Positions 56,250-64,000 of a DNA stretch of 64,000 nt are shown in pieces (the stretch's first letter is position 1; each line of letters starts with the position of its first letter). The position numbers were made by a program, and so were the translations under genes. Origin of the DNA: Flavobacterium gilvum (GTDB taxonomy: Bacteria; Bacteroidota; Bacteroidia; Flavobacteriales; Flavobacteriaceae); contig NZ_CP017479.1 of assembly GCF_001761465.1 (NCBI RefSeq), positions 682,001 to 746,000 on the forward strand, read 5' to 3'. The notes beneath the pieces are model-generated. The model was not told where the DNA came from and did not search any database. It was given only the letters and a program-made list of their open reading frames with translations.

Positions 56250-58673
56250 TTATTTCCCTCTAATCAAATTAAATTGGCTGTCAAACTTGTATTTCTTTCC
56301 GGCAATCAAGTCCACCTCTTTTTGCTTTCCATTATATACAAATGTACAATGATTGGTTTCCCCTGCATGAATAGTAGCTGACACCAATTTTCCGTCTTTC
56401 CATTGTATATCTAACTTATGGCCACCGTGAATACGTGTCCCCAATAAATGCCCTTGCGGGAAAGTTGCTGCACAGGCTGGCAAAAATTCAACACGTCCGG
56501 GTTGCGAAAACACCATCATATCGGCCAGCAATCGCTGCAAACTCAACACCGAATCAAGATTGTAAATAGCATGCTCTGGATTATGAGAAGTAACAAGACC
56601 GTTGTACACATAATTACGTTGGGCAAAACGATTAAGATTAGCCAACACTTTTTCCTTTTCGTGCAACCTAGTAGCCATCAATGCCAAATGAATAAGACCA
56701 TGAGCCGATTCAGTATCCGATTCAAAACGCTTACCCAAAGCCACTCTTGCAGCCTCTACTAGAGCTGGATCAGCACCTGGTTCAAAGAACTCTCTACCTG
56801 GGAAAACAGGATAGAGATGCGAATTGTGTCGGTGTTTATAATTATCTTCAAACGGTAAAGTTATCCATTCAGCCAAAGCGCCATCAGCATTAATGCGATA
56901 AGGAACCAACTTATCGTGGTATTCTTTCCATTTTGCCATATCTGACTGATCAAGATTAAACATTTTTCCCAATTTCAATAAATGGTCAAATACTTCACGA
57001 GCCACTGCTATTTCGAAAGTAGCATCTTTTGAAAGCGTACTGCCTTGTCCTTTAACTCCATTTTCTGGTGAAATCCCAGGGGATATATGATAGTACCCAT
57101 CTTTATCTTTGGTAAGATAGTCTTCATAAAACTGTGCCATTTCCTGATATAAAGGTAAAACACGCTTGCGCAGAAAAGCCATATCTCCATAAAGCATTCC
57201 GTGCTCATAAAAAGGCATTAGGTTCCATCCTGCACCACCTGGCCAATACATCCATGGAAGCCCCGGAGTAAAATGATTAAGATATCCTTTTTCTGGATCA
57301 CTGTAATGAGGTACCAAGAAGCCACGACAACCCAAATAACTGCTGGCATTAAGTCTCCAGGCGGGTAATAATCTTTCTACATAACCAAAATACGATTCGG
57401 CACATTCGGCCAAATCACCAGTTGAGATACCCGAAATAGCAAGGTTGACATTAGTATCCATCACAAAGCCACCAATCCATGAAGGTGTCCATCCACCTCC
57501 CCAAATGCCTTGCAGTGGTGGCGGAAAATCTCCAGACGAAGATATGAGCAAGTATCGCCCCATGGCATGCATCTGCTCAAGAAATAGAGGTGTTATCCCT
57601 TTTTCATGCGCTTCTTCCAACATTTTCTCTGTTGGCGTGCTTTTCCAAAGATCTGCACAACCCAGATCAAACACTACACGACGAAACATCTCGCCATGTT
57701 GCGAGGCATGTGGCAACAACAGTTTATCATAGTCTGCAGAAATCAAAGAAAGCTCATTACGAGTGGCTATTTCCTGTGAAGTGCAACCAAATTCTAATGG
57801 TGTTATACGTACTAATATCGTGACCTCATTAGTATTTTCTATCTTAAGTTGATTATTCTCCACACGCATTTGTCCACCATTTGCAACTACCCGAGCCAAA
57901 CCTTCATAACCGCCGGGATCTTGCGAATATTGTGCATGATAGCTCAACCAGCCCGATGCTTCTGCTTTACTACTTGTATTAAGAAAAACCTTGTCCAATT
58001 CAAAACCGCTGGCCTTTCCTGTACGGCCGGGAGTTTCGGCAAGATTGAGTGTTAATTCCAGTTTTTTTCCTGCTGATGATTTAATCCTGATTACATTAAC
58101 ATTATCAATCCTAGATGAAAATACACTTTCCTCTACGGTACCCTGTTCATCTTTCCATTGGGCTTTTGCTTCCCCGGTTTCCAAATTCAGCTCACGTCGA
58201 TAAGCAGATACTGCTCCAACCTTTTTTACATTCATTTGTACATCAAATGCTGGATGCGGAAATAAAGGCCACATATTTGTGGCTCCCATAGCATCCAACT
58301 GCTTACGAGCTTCACCTGTGCTAAGACGTGCAGCCTCGCCAAACTTAGCTGAATCACTCAACTTTCTCATCTCTGGAAGCAGGTTGGCAAGGTTGGCCAC
58401 CGCTACTTTGTGTCGATCCCAAGCGCGAACAAAAAGTTTTTCATGTACACAAATAATCCGCTCCTCACCCGCGTTCCCTGTAAACATAGTTCCGTGACGA
58501 CCATTTCCCGTTACAAATGCGTCTTCCCACTTAAGTGCTGGTTTATCAGACCATACAATCCATTGTCGAGACGGATTGCCTGACTTATCAGCTGTTTTCT
58601 TTACTTGTGCGGAAAGCGAAGCAACAGCTGTCACCGCTCCAAAAAGAAAAATTATCTTTAATAGTGATTTCAT
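56250..58673 (-). CDS. GH95 alpha-L-fucosidase or alpha-L-galactosidase
   Basis: 807 residues; signal peptide (GAVTAVASLSAQ). The N-terminal beta domain opens with WEDAFVTGNGRHGTMFTGN. The (alpha/alpha)6 barrel has PPPLQGIWGGGWTPSWIGG, then MDTNVNLAI, where the two Asn match the paired Asn of the Bifidobacterium enzyme AfcA, HISPGISPENG with the Glu acid, and IYNLDSVLSLQRLLADMM with the Asp. The inverting mechanism through these residues is known for the family. Its GC content appears higher than that of the neighbours, a possible sign of acquisition. It lies 8 bp upstream of the propeller gene. Confidence 0.88.
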   Translation of the reverse strand: MKSLLKIIFLFGAVTAVASLSAQVKKTADKSGNPSRQWIVWSDKPALKWEDAFVTGNGRHGTMFTGNAGEERIICVHEKLFVRAWDRHKVAVANLANLLPEMRKLSDSAKFGEAARLSTGEARKQLDAMGATNMWPLFPHPAFDVQMNVKKVGAVSAYRRELNLETGEAKAQWKDEQGTVEESVFSSRIDNVNVIRIKSSAGKKLELTLNLAETPGRTGKASGFELDKVFLNTSSKAEASGWLSYHAQYSQDPGGYEGLARVVANGGQMRVENNQLKIENTNEVTILVRITPLEFGCTSQEIATRNELSLISADYDKLLLPHASQHGEMFRRVVFDLGCADLWKSTPTEKMLEEAHEKGITPLFLEQMHAMGRYLLISSSGDFPPPLQGIWGGGWTPSWIGGFVMDTNVNLAISGISTGDLAECAESYFGYVERLLPAWRLNASSYLGCRGFLVPHYSDPEKGYLNHFTPGLPWMYWPGGAGWNLMPFYEHGMLYGDMAFLRKRVLPLYQEMAQFYEDYLTKDKDGYYHISPGISPENGVKGQGSTLSKDATFEIAVAREVFDHLLKLGKMFNLDQSDMAKWKEYHDKLVPYRINADGALAEWITLPFEDNYKHRHNSHLYPVFPGREFFEPGADPALVEAARVALGKRFESDTESAHGLIHLALMATRLHEKEKVLANLNRFAQRNYVYNGLVTSHNPEHAIYNLDSVLSLQRLLADMMVFSQPGRVEFLPACAATFPQGHLLGTRIHGGHKLDIQWKDGKLVSATIHAGETNHCTFVYNGKQKEVDLIAGKKYKFDSQFNLIRGK

Positions 58674-58791
58674 TTATTTAATAAGTTAGTTCATTTATTT
58701 AATAAGGATAATAAATACAAATAATTCGCAATTCATTTTTTTTATATAAAGTCGTAAAAAACACCCCTTTTAATCTATCAATACTCATCCC

Positions 58792-61374
58792 TTAATTTGA
58801 TGTCTTTCCGAAAACTTCCACTTCGCTCATAGAAATTTCTTTGGCGGAGTCCAAAAAGTTGATTCTTAAAAATCTACCTATCGATTTGCTATCTATGTCT
58901 ATTGACTGTTTCTTACTAGTTCCATCTCCCTTGAGGATGGAATCTGCTATTTTTTCCCAAAGCTGGCCGTCTTTGGAAATCTCTATACGTATTGCCACAG
59001 AGCCCAATACTGGAAGAGCAATACTAACTTTATTAACAACATATAAGTTTTCAAGATCAATCTGCCACCATTTTTTCTGCTCATTGCCCACTGCCTTCCA
59101 ATAAGAGGCTTCATCGCCATCATTAGCTTTATTTGCCGTTCTGCCTTCCATTTCGCTACTGGCACGAGTGGGTTTCTGGATGGCAATATTTATATTAGAA
59201 TTTGGTTGCCCCGAAACATTCGTTGTATATCGAACGTAGGGTCTGTCTGGTGTTTTAGGAGTTATCCCTTCAGAATATATCGGATAACCCTGAGTCTCGA
59301 TAATGATGGTATCGTATTTTAACCCAGCAGAAGATGCTTTGATAACCGTCTTGCCACCCTCATAAGAGCGAAACTCTATGGCCGCTTTTCCGTCCCTGAT
59401 ATAAATATCTGATTGGTTGCTAAATGTGATTGTCCTTCCTGTAGGAAACTCTCCGGGACCTGATATAATCTCAAAGGTAACGTCAGGACTATTATTGATT
59501 GGTTTTCCATCTTGGTTTTGTACTGTTACGATAAGTTGAACATCATCGGTTCCATCAGTTCCGTTAATGACTTTTTTTGAAGCAGTAAGACTTAATTTTG
59601 ATGGAATACCAGATTGAGCCACCTCGGGTGGTGCAATATGCTTATACTCATTTCTATACCAATAATATTGGTTTTTGGGCATACGGAAATAATCAATCAT
59701 ACCCATTTTCCCAAATTTCCCAGCACGGGTTCCGTAATCAAAAGCACACCACAATGCCTGTCCGCTTCTCCAAGGGAATTCCTCTTTCTGAAGCTCACCA
59801 AAACCAGGATCATATTTTCCGGGACGGATGGCAATAACCGACCCATATTCAGTGACTACACTTGGAATACCTGGATTAATAAATAGTCGTGTGCCATCCC
59901 CGTTATAACCGGCTATATCCCCGAGTTTGTCAATATCTCCTCTTTGGCATCCGCCAATACCAACCAAGCGAGTTGAGTCGAGTTCATGGGTAAGTTTGGT
60001 CAAATCTTTTAGAAAAACACGTATCTTGTCTATTGTACCCTTTCCTGTGAAAAAAGGCTCATTACACATACTCCATGCTATAATAGAAGGATGATTGCGG
60101 TGTATACGCACCATTTCCTTAAGATTTGTTTTTACACTTTCTTCAAAAAAAGGCTGATCGTCGGCATTTACTGGGTATGCCCCAGCACCCTCGAACCAAT
60201 TATCACTTTCACGTTGGTTGCCTCCAGATCCCCAAAAATCATTTTCTTCCCATAATAGTACTCCCAAACTATCACATGCTTCGGAAAAAGCGGGGTCATG
60301 AGGGTAATGTGAACCCCGTATGAAATCCATGCCGCAGTCTTTAATCATTTTCACATCCCTTATAATGGCTGCATTAGTTACCGCACTTGCCCAACCAGCA
60401 TGATCCTGATGTACATTTGCACCTTTAAAATAGTAATGTTCTCCGTTAAGAAAAAATCCTTTGTCAGCCGTCCATTTCATCCAACGAAAACCAAATTTTG
60501 TTTCATAACGATCCAACAGTAAATTACCATCAAATATCGTAGTAACGGCTTTATAAAGAAACGGATGATCAGGGTGCCATAATAAAGGAGATTTTACTGC
60601 TCCAGTGGTTTGTTCAACAGTCACTGTAGCACCAGTTTCTATTTTGCTGTTTGACATTGACTTTGCCACAATCTTACCGGAAGGGGCAACAATCTCTGTT
60701 TTGATTGTGTAATTTTTGGATTGTTGACTGTCATTTTTTATTTCTGTCTTAATATTCACTACACCTTTTTCTTTAGAAACTCTAGGTGTAGTAACAGCTG
60801 AACCGTACCAAGTCACGTGAACTGGATTGGTTACCACCAGATAAACATCCCGATAGATACCACCAGTAAAATTATGGTCTCCATTTCGGGGAGCCAATCT
60901 AGCATTCCAGTTATTATTAAGTCTTACTGCCAATACGTTACGCCCCGGTTTCAATTTACTGGAAATATCAAATGTAAAACCAGTGTACCCTCCTTGATGT
61001 GTACCAACCAATTCACCGTTTACGAATATTTCTGCCTCCCGGAAGGCGGCTTCAAATTCTATAAAGATTTGTTTGCCTTTCCAACTCGACGGAATATCAA
61101 AATATTTGCGATACCAACCATATCCGGTGTACCATTGTGCCGACTGAAAATAGGGAATACTAAAATTATGTGGCAGACTTATATTACTCCAATCAGCGTC
61201 ATTATAATTGGCGGCTTTCGCCAATGCATCATCGCCTAATTTAAATTTCCATTCTCTGTTGATATTGATTTTCTCACGGACAGTAGATTCTACTTTAGTA
61301 TTCTGCCCATAAAACATAAATACTGATGTCAGCAATAAAATCATCGTCAAATTTCTTATTCCTAATAAAAGCAT
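58792..61374 (-). CDS. GH2 beta-galactosidase/glucuronidase-like enzyme with discoidin domain
   Basis: 860 residues, signal-like N-terminus (MILLLTSVFMFYGQ). The sugar-binding domain (about 35-200) includes SLPHNFSIPYF and GYGWYRKYFDIP; an immunoglobulin-like domain follows, then the barrel. The acid/base Glu is in IIAWSMCNEPFFTGKG near residue 430 and the nucleophile Glu in SVVTEYGSVIA near 510. After a middle Ig-like region (DDVQLIVTVQNQDGKPINN), residues about 725-858 form an F5/8 type C domain (KANDGDEASYWKAVG ... WWQIDLENLYVVNKVSI). Substrate within GH2 is not readable. It lies between GH95 and the second propeller gene. Confidence 0.88.
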   Translation of the reverse strand: MLLLGIRNLTMILLLTSVFMFYGQNTKVESTVREKININREWKFKLGDDALAKAANYNDADWSNISLPHNFSIPYFQSAQWYTGYGWYRKYFDIPSSWKGKQIFIEFEAAFREAEIFVNGELVGTHQGGYTGFTFDISSKLKPGRNVLAVRLNNNWNARLAPRNGDHNFTGGIYRDVYLVVTNPVHVTWYGSAVTTPRVSKEKGVVNIKTEIKNDSQQSKNYTIKTEIVAPSGKIVAKSMSNSKIETGATVTVEQTTGAVKSPLLWHPDHPFLYKAVTTIFDGNLLLDRYETKFGFRWMKWTADKGFFLNGEHYYFKGANVHQDHAGWASAVTNAAIIRDVKMIKDCGMDFIRGSHYPHDPAFSEACDSLGVLLWEENDFWGSGGNQRESDNWFEGAGAYPVNADDQPFFEESVKTNLKEMVRIHRNHPSIIAWSMCNEPFFTGKGTIDKIRVFLKDLTKLTHELDSTRLVGIGGCQRGDIDKLGDIAGYNGDGTRLFINPGIPSVVTEYGSVIAIRPGKYDPGFGELQKEEFPWRSGQALWCAFDYGTRAGKFGKMGMIDYFRMPKNQYYWYRNEYKHIAPPEVAQSGIPSKLSLTASKKVINGTDGTDDVQLIVTVQNQDGKPINNSPDVTFEIISGPGEFPTGRTITFSNQSDIYIRDGKAAIEFRSYEGGKTVIKASSAGLKYDTIIIETQGYPIYSEGITPKTPDRPYVRYTTNVSGQPNSNINIAIQKPTRASSEMEGRTANKANDGDEASYWKAVGNEQKKWWQIDLENLYVVNKVSIALPVLGSVAIRIEISKDGQLWEKIADSILKGDGTSKKQSIDIDSKSIGRFLRINFLDSAKEISMSEVEVFGKTSN

Positions 61375-61430
61375 AATATATATTCTAATTAGTTTTAATT
61401 ATTATCAAGATCAAGAACCGATTAATTATT

Positions 61431-62546
61431 TTATAAATTTTTAAAAGGCACTACAACATTCCATGAGTGCGTACCATATTCAAAACCACCTGGGCCATCC
61501 ATTGTGGCAAAAAAGAAATAGGCTGGTTTTCCATTTTCAAAATAGATAAAAGGTCTTTCCAGTTGTCCCATCGTTTCTGTTTTACCATCATTGTAACGAA
61601 GTGTTCGCGAATAGGCTTTAGGTGAATCTGCAACAGTCCAGTGAATAGCATCTTTTGAATTGGCTAATACTCCTGCACCTTTCTCGCCAGTATATTTCGC
61701 AACGTGATCTTTGAAAACCACATGGTACCCTTTTTTGTCCTTCCAAAAGAAAGGGGCTTCAATCTCAGGCTGACCGGGACCACCTAATACGGGTTGTCCG
61801 TTATTCAGCACTTCAAACTTATCATAAATACTTTTGGCACGAGCCATTCCAAAACACATGCCCGAATACTTATCGTTACCCACATAACTGCGGGCTTTAA
61901 ACATTAGTAAAACAGAACCGTCTTCTTCAATAATCGGACTGGGATTGGAAGTCAGAAAACTGTAAAAAGTATCTGGTTTTGTTTCCAAAACAGGTCTGTC
62001 AAAACGTTTCCAAGGGCCGTAAGGCGAATCGGCAATGGCAACACCCACTCGCTTGTTACTACGGCCTACAATACACCATTTGCTAGCTAGGTTGAAATCT
62101 TGTTTATTAGGTTCTTCGAAAGGATGCGTAGATCCCATATAATACAGTATATACTTGTTTTTGTATCGCAATATACGAGGATTGTGCGTAGAACGACCAT
62201 CCCAATATTGTGCACCACGAGCAGGCAAAGCCACATCTGAAAATGTGTATGGGCCTTCAGGTCTATCTGATATCGCGTGTACCACCTCTGATGCCACCAT
62301 CCAACCCGGATGAAACAATATACTATCTGGCCATCGGGAAGCAAACATATGATATTTCTTGTCATCCCCTTTTACAACAGAACTACACCACACCCAATAC
62401 CCTTTCATGGAAAAAGCAGGCGTTCTATAGGCTTCTCCCAACTGGCTATAAATTGGGTTGGCTGAATCTGTTTTTTGTGCCCAACTTGATTGAATACTTA
62501 TTAACTGTAATAGTACAATCAAACCTATTGTAAAATAATTTTTCAT
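61431..62546 (-). CDS. Secreted five-bladed beta-propeller glycosidase-like protein, copy 2
   Basis: 371 residues; the mature part is almost identical to 55129-56241, while the signal peptide (LIVLLQLISIQSSWAQ) differs. The key difference is GQPEIEAPFFW in place of GQPEIEDPFFW: an Asp to Ala change from one base (GAC to GCC) at a position that looks conserved and possibly catalytic. The copy may be inactive or of altered function. It lies 56 bp upstream of GH2 on the same strand. Confidence 0.75.
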   Translation of the reverse strand: MKNYFTIGLIVLLQLISIQSSWAQKTDSANPIYSQLGEAYRTPAFSMKGYWVWCSSVVKGDDKKYHMFASRWPDSILFHPGWMVASEVVHAISDRPEGPYTFSDVALPARGAQYWDGRSTHNPRILRYKNKYILYYMGSTHPFEEPNKQDFNLASKWCIVGRSNKRVGVAIADSPYGPWKRFDRPVLETKPDTFYSFLTSNPSPIIEEDGSVLLMFKARSYVGNDKYSGMCFGMARAKSIYDKFEVLNNGQPVLGGPGQPEIEAPFFWKDKKGYHVVFKDHVAKYTGEKGAGVLANSKDAIHWTVADSPKAYSRTLRYNDGKTETMGQLERPFIYFENGKPAYFFFATMDGPGGFEYGTHSWNVVVPFKNL

Positions 62547-62668
62547 TTCTATAATTTTTGTTCAATATCAAGAGTAAAAAAACTGATACCTATTTCAGAA
62601 ACTGCTTGAAAATAAAAACATCAAGAAGTTTCTTACTCTAAAACAGTATTTACAAAAACAGCTTACTT

Positions 62669-64000
62669 TTATTTAACATTCTCTTTTTCAGGTCTTAAAT
62701 CATCCAAAATTGGAGTTTCGATTGCACTTACATTGGTTTGAATCTTGTCATTTTTTTGTTCGAAAATCACAATTTCATTAGCGCCTTCTTTCAGCCAACA
62801 ACCTGGAAGATATAATGTTTGTTGTGGTCCAACACTCCAATAACGTCCAAGATTAATTCCATTAACAAACACAATTCCTTTACCCCAATCACGCATATCT
62901 AGGAACGTATCGCCTTTTTTCGATACATTAAAAGTTCCTTGATAAATAGCAGGCTGCCCAGCTTTGGCATTACTTTTGGCAGTCGCTAGATTTGGCATCT
63001 TGTCCATAGGAAACGCATACATATTCCAATCACCTGTGATAGTTTCACCATTAATAATCACTGGAGAAATAATTCCCTTGGTACTGCTGGTGATTTTTGA
63101 ATCGTAATTGATACGCCCCATATTTTCGACAATAATATCCAAAGTCGAATTGAAAGGTATATCGATCGTACACTCGTAATTGTTATAATAGCTATTCAAT
63201 TCGGCTACTTTTTTGCCATTAACGTACACAAGCGCATAATCACGAAGCCCTTTTAATTCTAATTTTCCGTTAATAGGCTGATTGAATTTTCTACTGTACC
63301 AAACATAACCATGCCCTTGGTTCAATTCCTCAAAAGTCAGCGGTTTTTCATTTTCTACTGGTTTTATTTTGTCTTTTAATGACTCCAGAGAGATTGCTTT
63401 GGTCAATTTAATTCCAGGAATTGATATCACCTTAATTTTAGCAGGAACAGCGGGTGTTTTTGAATCTTTCAACAATTCACGTATGGCGTTGTATTCTTCA
63501 GTTGACCAACCTGCTTCAGTAATAGGAGCATCATAATCATAAGACGTTAAGTCGGGCTGAATGTCATGACTCTTGTTGTAATTGGCTCCAGAAGTAAATC
63601 CGAAATTAGTTCCTCCGTGTACCATATAGTAGTTAAAGGAAACTCCTGCATCAATGTATTTTTTTGTTTGGTTGATTGTTCTTTCGAACCCCCTTCTTGG
63701 GAAAGGTTCTGCCCAGTGCATCAACCAGCCTGGGTAAAATTCGGCAACCATATAAGGGCCTTTTCCATCATGATATTTGTCAACAACTTCTTTGAGTTTG
63801 TTCACATCATTTTCACCGTTGGCTGTTGGCAAAGCTCCCGGAAGTGACCCTCCATCAAACAACCAACTTCCATCCGAAGTAAAGAAAGGTACATTGAAAC
63901 CAAGATCTTTTAGTTGTTGAAAAACGGCGGAGCTGTATTTTTTGTGATCTTCATTCGAAATATCCTTACGCTGTGAAACAAAGGAACCAAATTCATTTTC
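62669..64000 (-). CDS. GH35 beta-galactosidase, 5' part beyond window
   Basis: About 444 codons; the reading frame stays open to the window end. The acid/base Glu motif ENEFGS is at the very edge (63983-64000), and the nucleophile Glu is in YMVAEFYPGWLMHW. VHGGTNFGFTSGANY and LTSYDYDAPITEAGW are typical of GH35. The C-terminal jelly-roll domain ends with GIVFVNGINLGRYWSVGPQQ and CWLKEGANEIVIFE. It probably removes terminal beta-galactose. It lies 122 bp upstream of propeller copy 2, same strand. Confidence 0.9.
   Translation of the reverse strand, partial: ENEFGSFVSQRKDISNEDHKKYSSAVFQQLKDLGFNVPFFTSDGSWLFDGGSLPGALPTANGENDVNKLKEVVDKYHDGKGPYMVAEFYPGWLMHWAEPFPRRGFERTINQTKKYIDAGVSFNYYMVHGGTNFGFTSGANYNKSHDIQPDLTSYDYDAPITEAGWSTEEYNAIRELLKDSKTPAVPAKIKVISIPGIKLTKAISLESLKDKIKPVENEKPLTFEELNQGHGYVWYSRKFNQPINGKLELKGLRDYALVYVNGKKVAELNSYYNNYECTIDIPFNSTLDIIVENMGRINYDSKITSSTKGIISPVIINGETITGDWNMYAFPMDKMPNLATAKSNAKAGQPAIYQGTFNVSKKGDTFLDMRDWGKGIVFVNGINLGRYWSVGPQQTLYLPGCWLKEGANEIVIFEQKNDKIQTNVSAIETPILDDLRPEKENVK

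Overview
The window is typical of a Flavobacterium-like member of the Bacteroidota. The DNA is AT-rich, promoters follow the TTG / TAnnTTTG pattern, genes such as the 632-residue PurF, the IPExxxVDY-type protein beside pyk, DUF5689 and a T9SS C-terminal sorting domain are characteristic of the phylum, and the second half is a dense polysaccharide-degradation locus.

Positions 1-25.7 kb are mostly core genome: an AddA/RecB-like helicase-nuclease gene (frame broken by a 41-bp palindromic insertion), superoxide dismutase, purF, a PfkB kinase, rnhA, purN, acpP-fabF-rnc, an IPExxxVDY-type gene with pyk, a GH97 alpha-glucosidase, a TonB-dependent receptor with a DUF5689 lipoprotein, an MFS transporter, a Gfo/Idh/MocA oxidoreductase, a DUF2007-like protein, an outer-membrane barrel, rseP and two identical tRNA-Asn genes. 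Between sod and purF lies a 189-bp tandem repeat. Read on the minus strand, each of its four repeats has a Bacteroidota -7 box, a conserved hairpin and a strong intrinsic terminator, so it looks like an array of about 75-nt small RNA genes. This is the strongest candidate for something undescribed.

Positions 25.7-31.2 kb hold a small integrative mobilizable element next to tRNA-Asn: a large serine recombinase whose last codons read through the tRNA antisense strand, a small accessory ORF, a XRE-type regulator flanked by direct repeats, a Toprim/primase-like protein, an oriT-like inverted repeat, MobC and a MOBP-type relaxase.

Positions 31.2-64 kb hold carbohydrate-active enzymes, nearly all on the minus strand and nearly all with signal peptides: a CE6/SASA-type esterase, three GH3 enzymes, GH20, GH29, an unrecognised 612-residue secreted protein, two different PL8 lyases (one multimodular with a T9SS tail, one chondroitin ABC lyase-like), two near-identical beta-propeller proteins, GH95, GH2 with a discoidin-like domain, and the 3' part of a GH35 gene. 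The mix of PL8, GH20, fucosidases and beta-galactosidase-type enzymes suggests a fucosylated, uronic-acid-containing glycan, but no SusC/SusD pair, sulfatase, GH88 or regulator is present in the window, so the substrate is not settled. The locus contains several gene relics (GH115, sialate O-acetylesterase, GH3 tail), which indicates active rearrangement.
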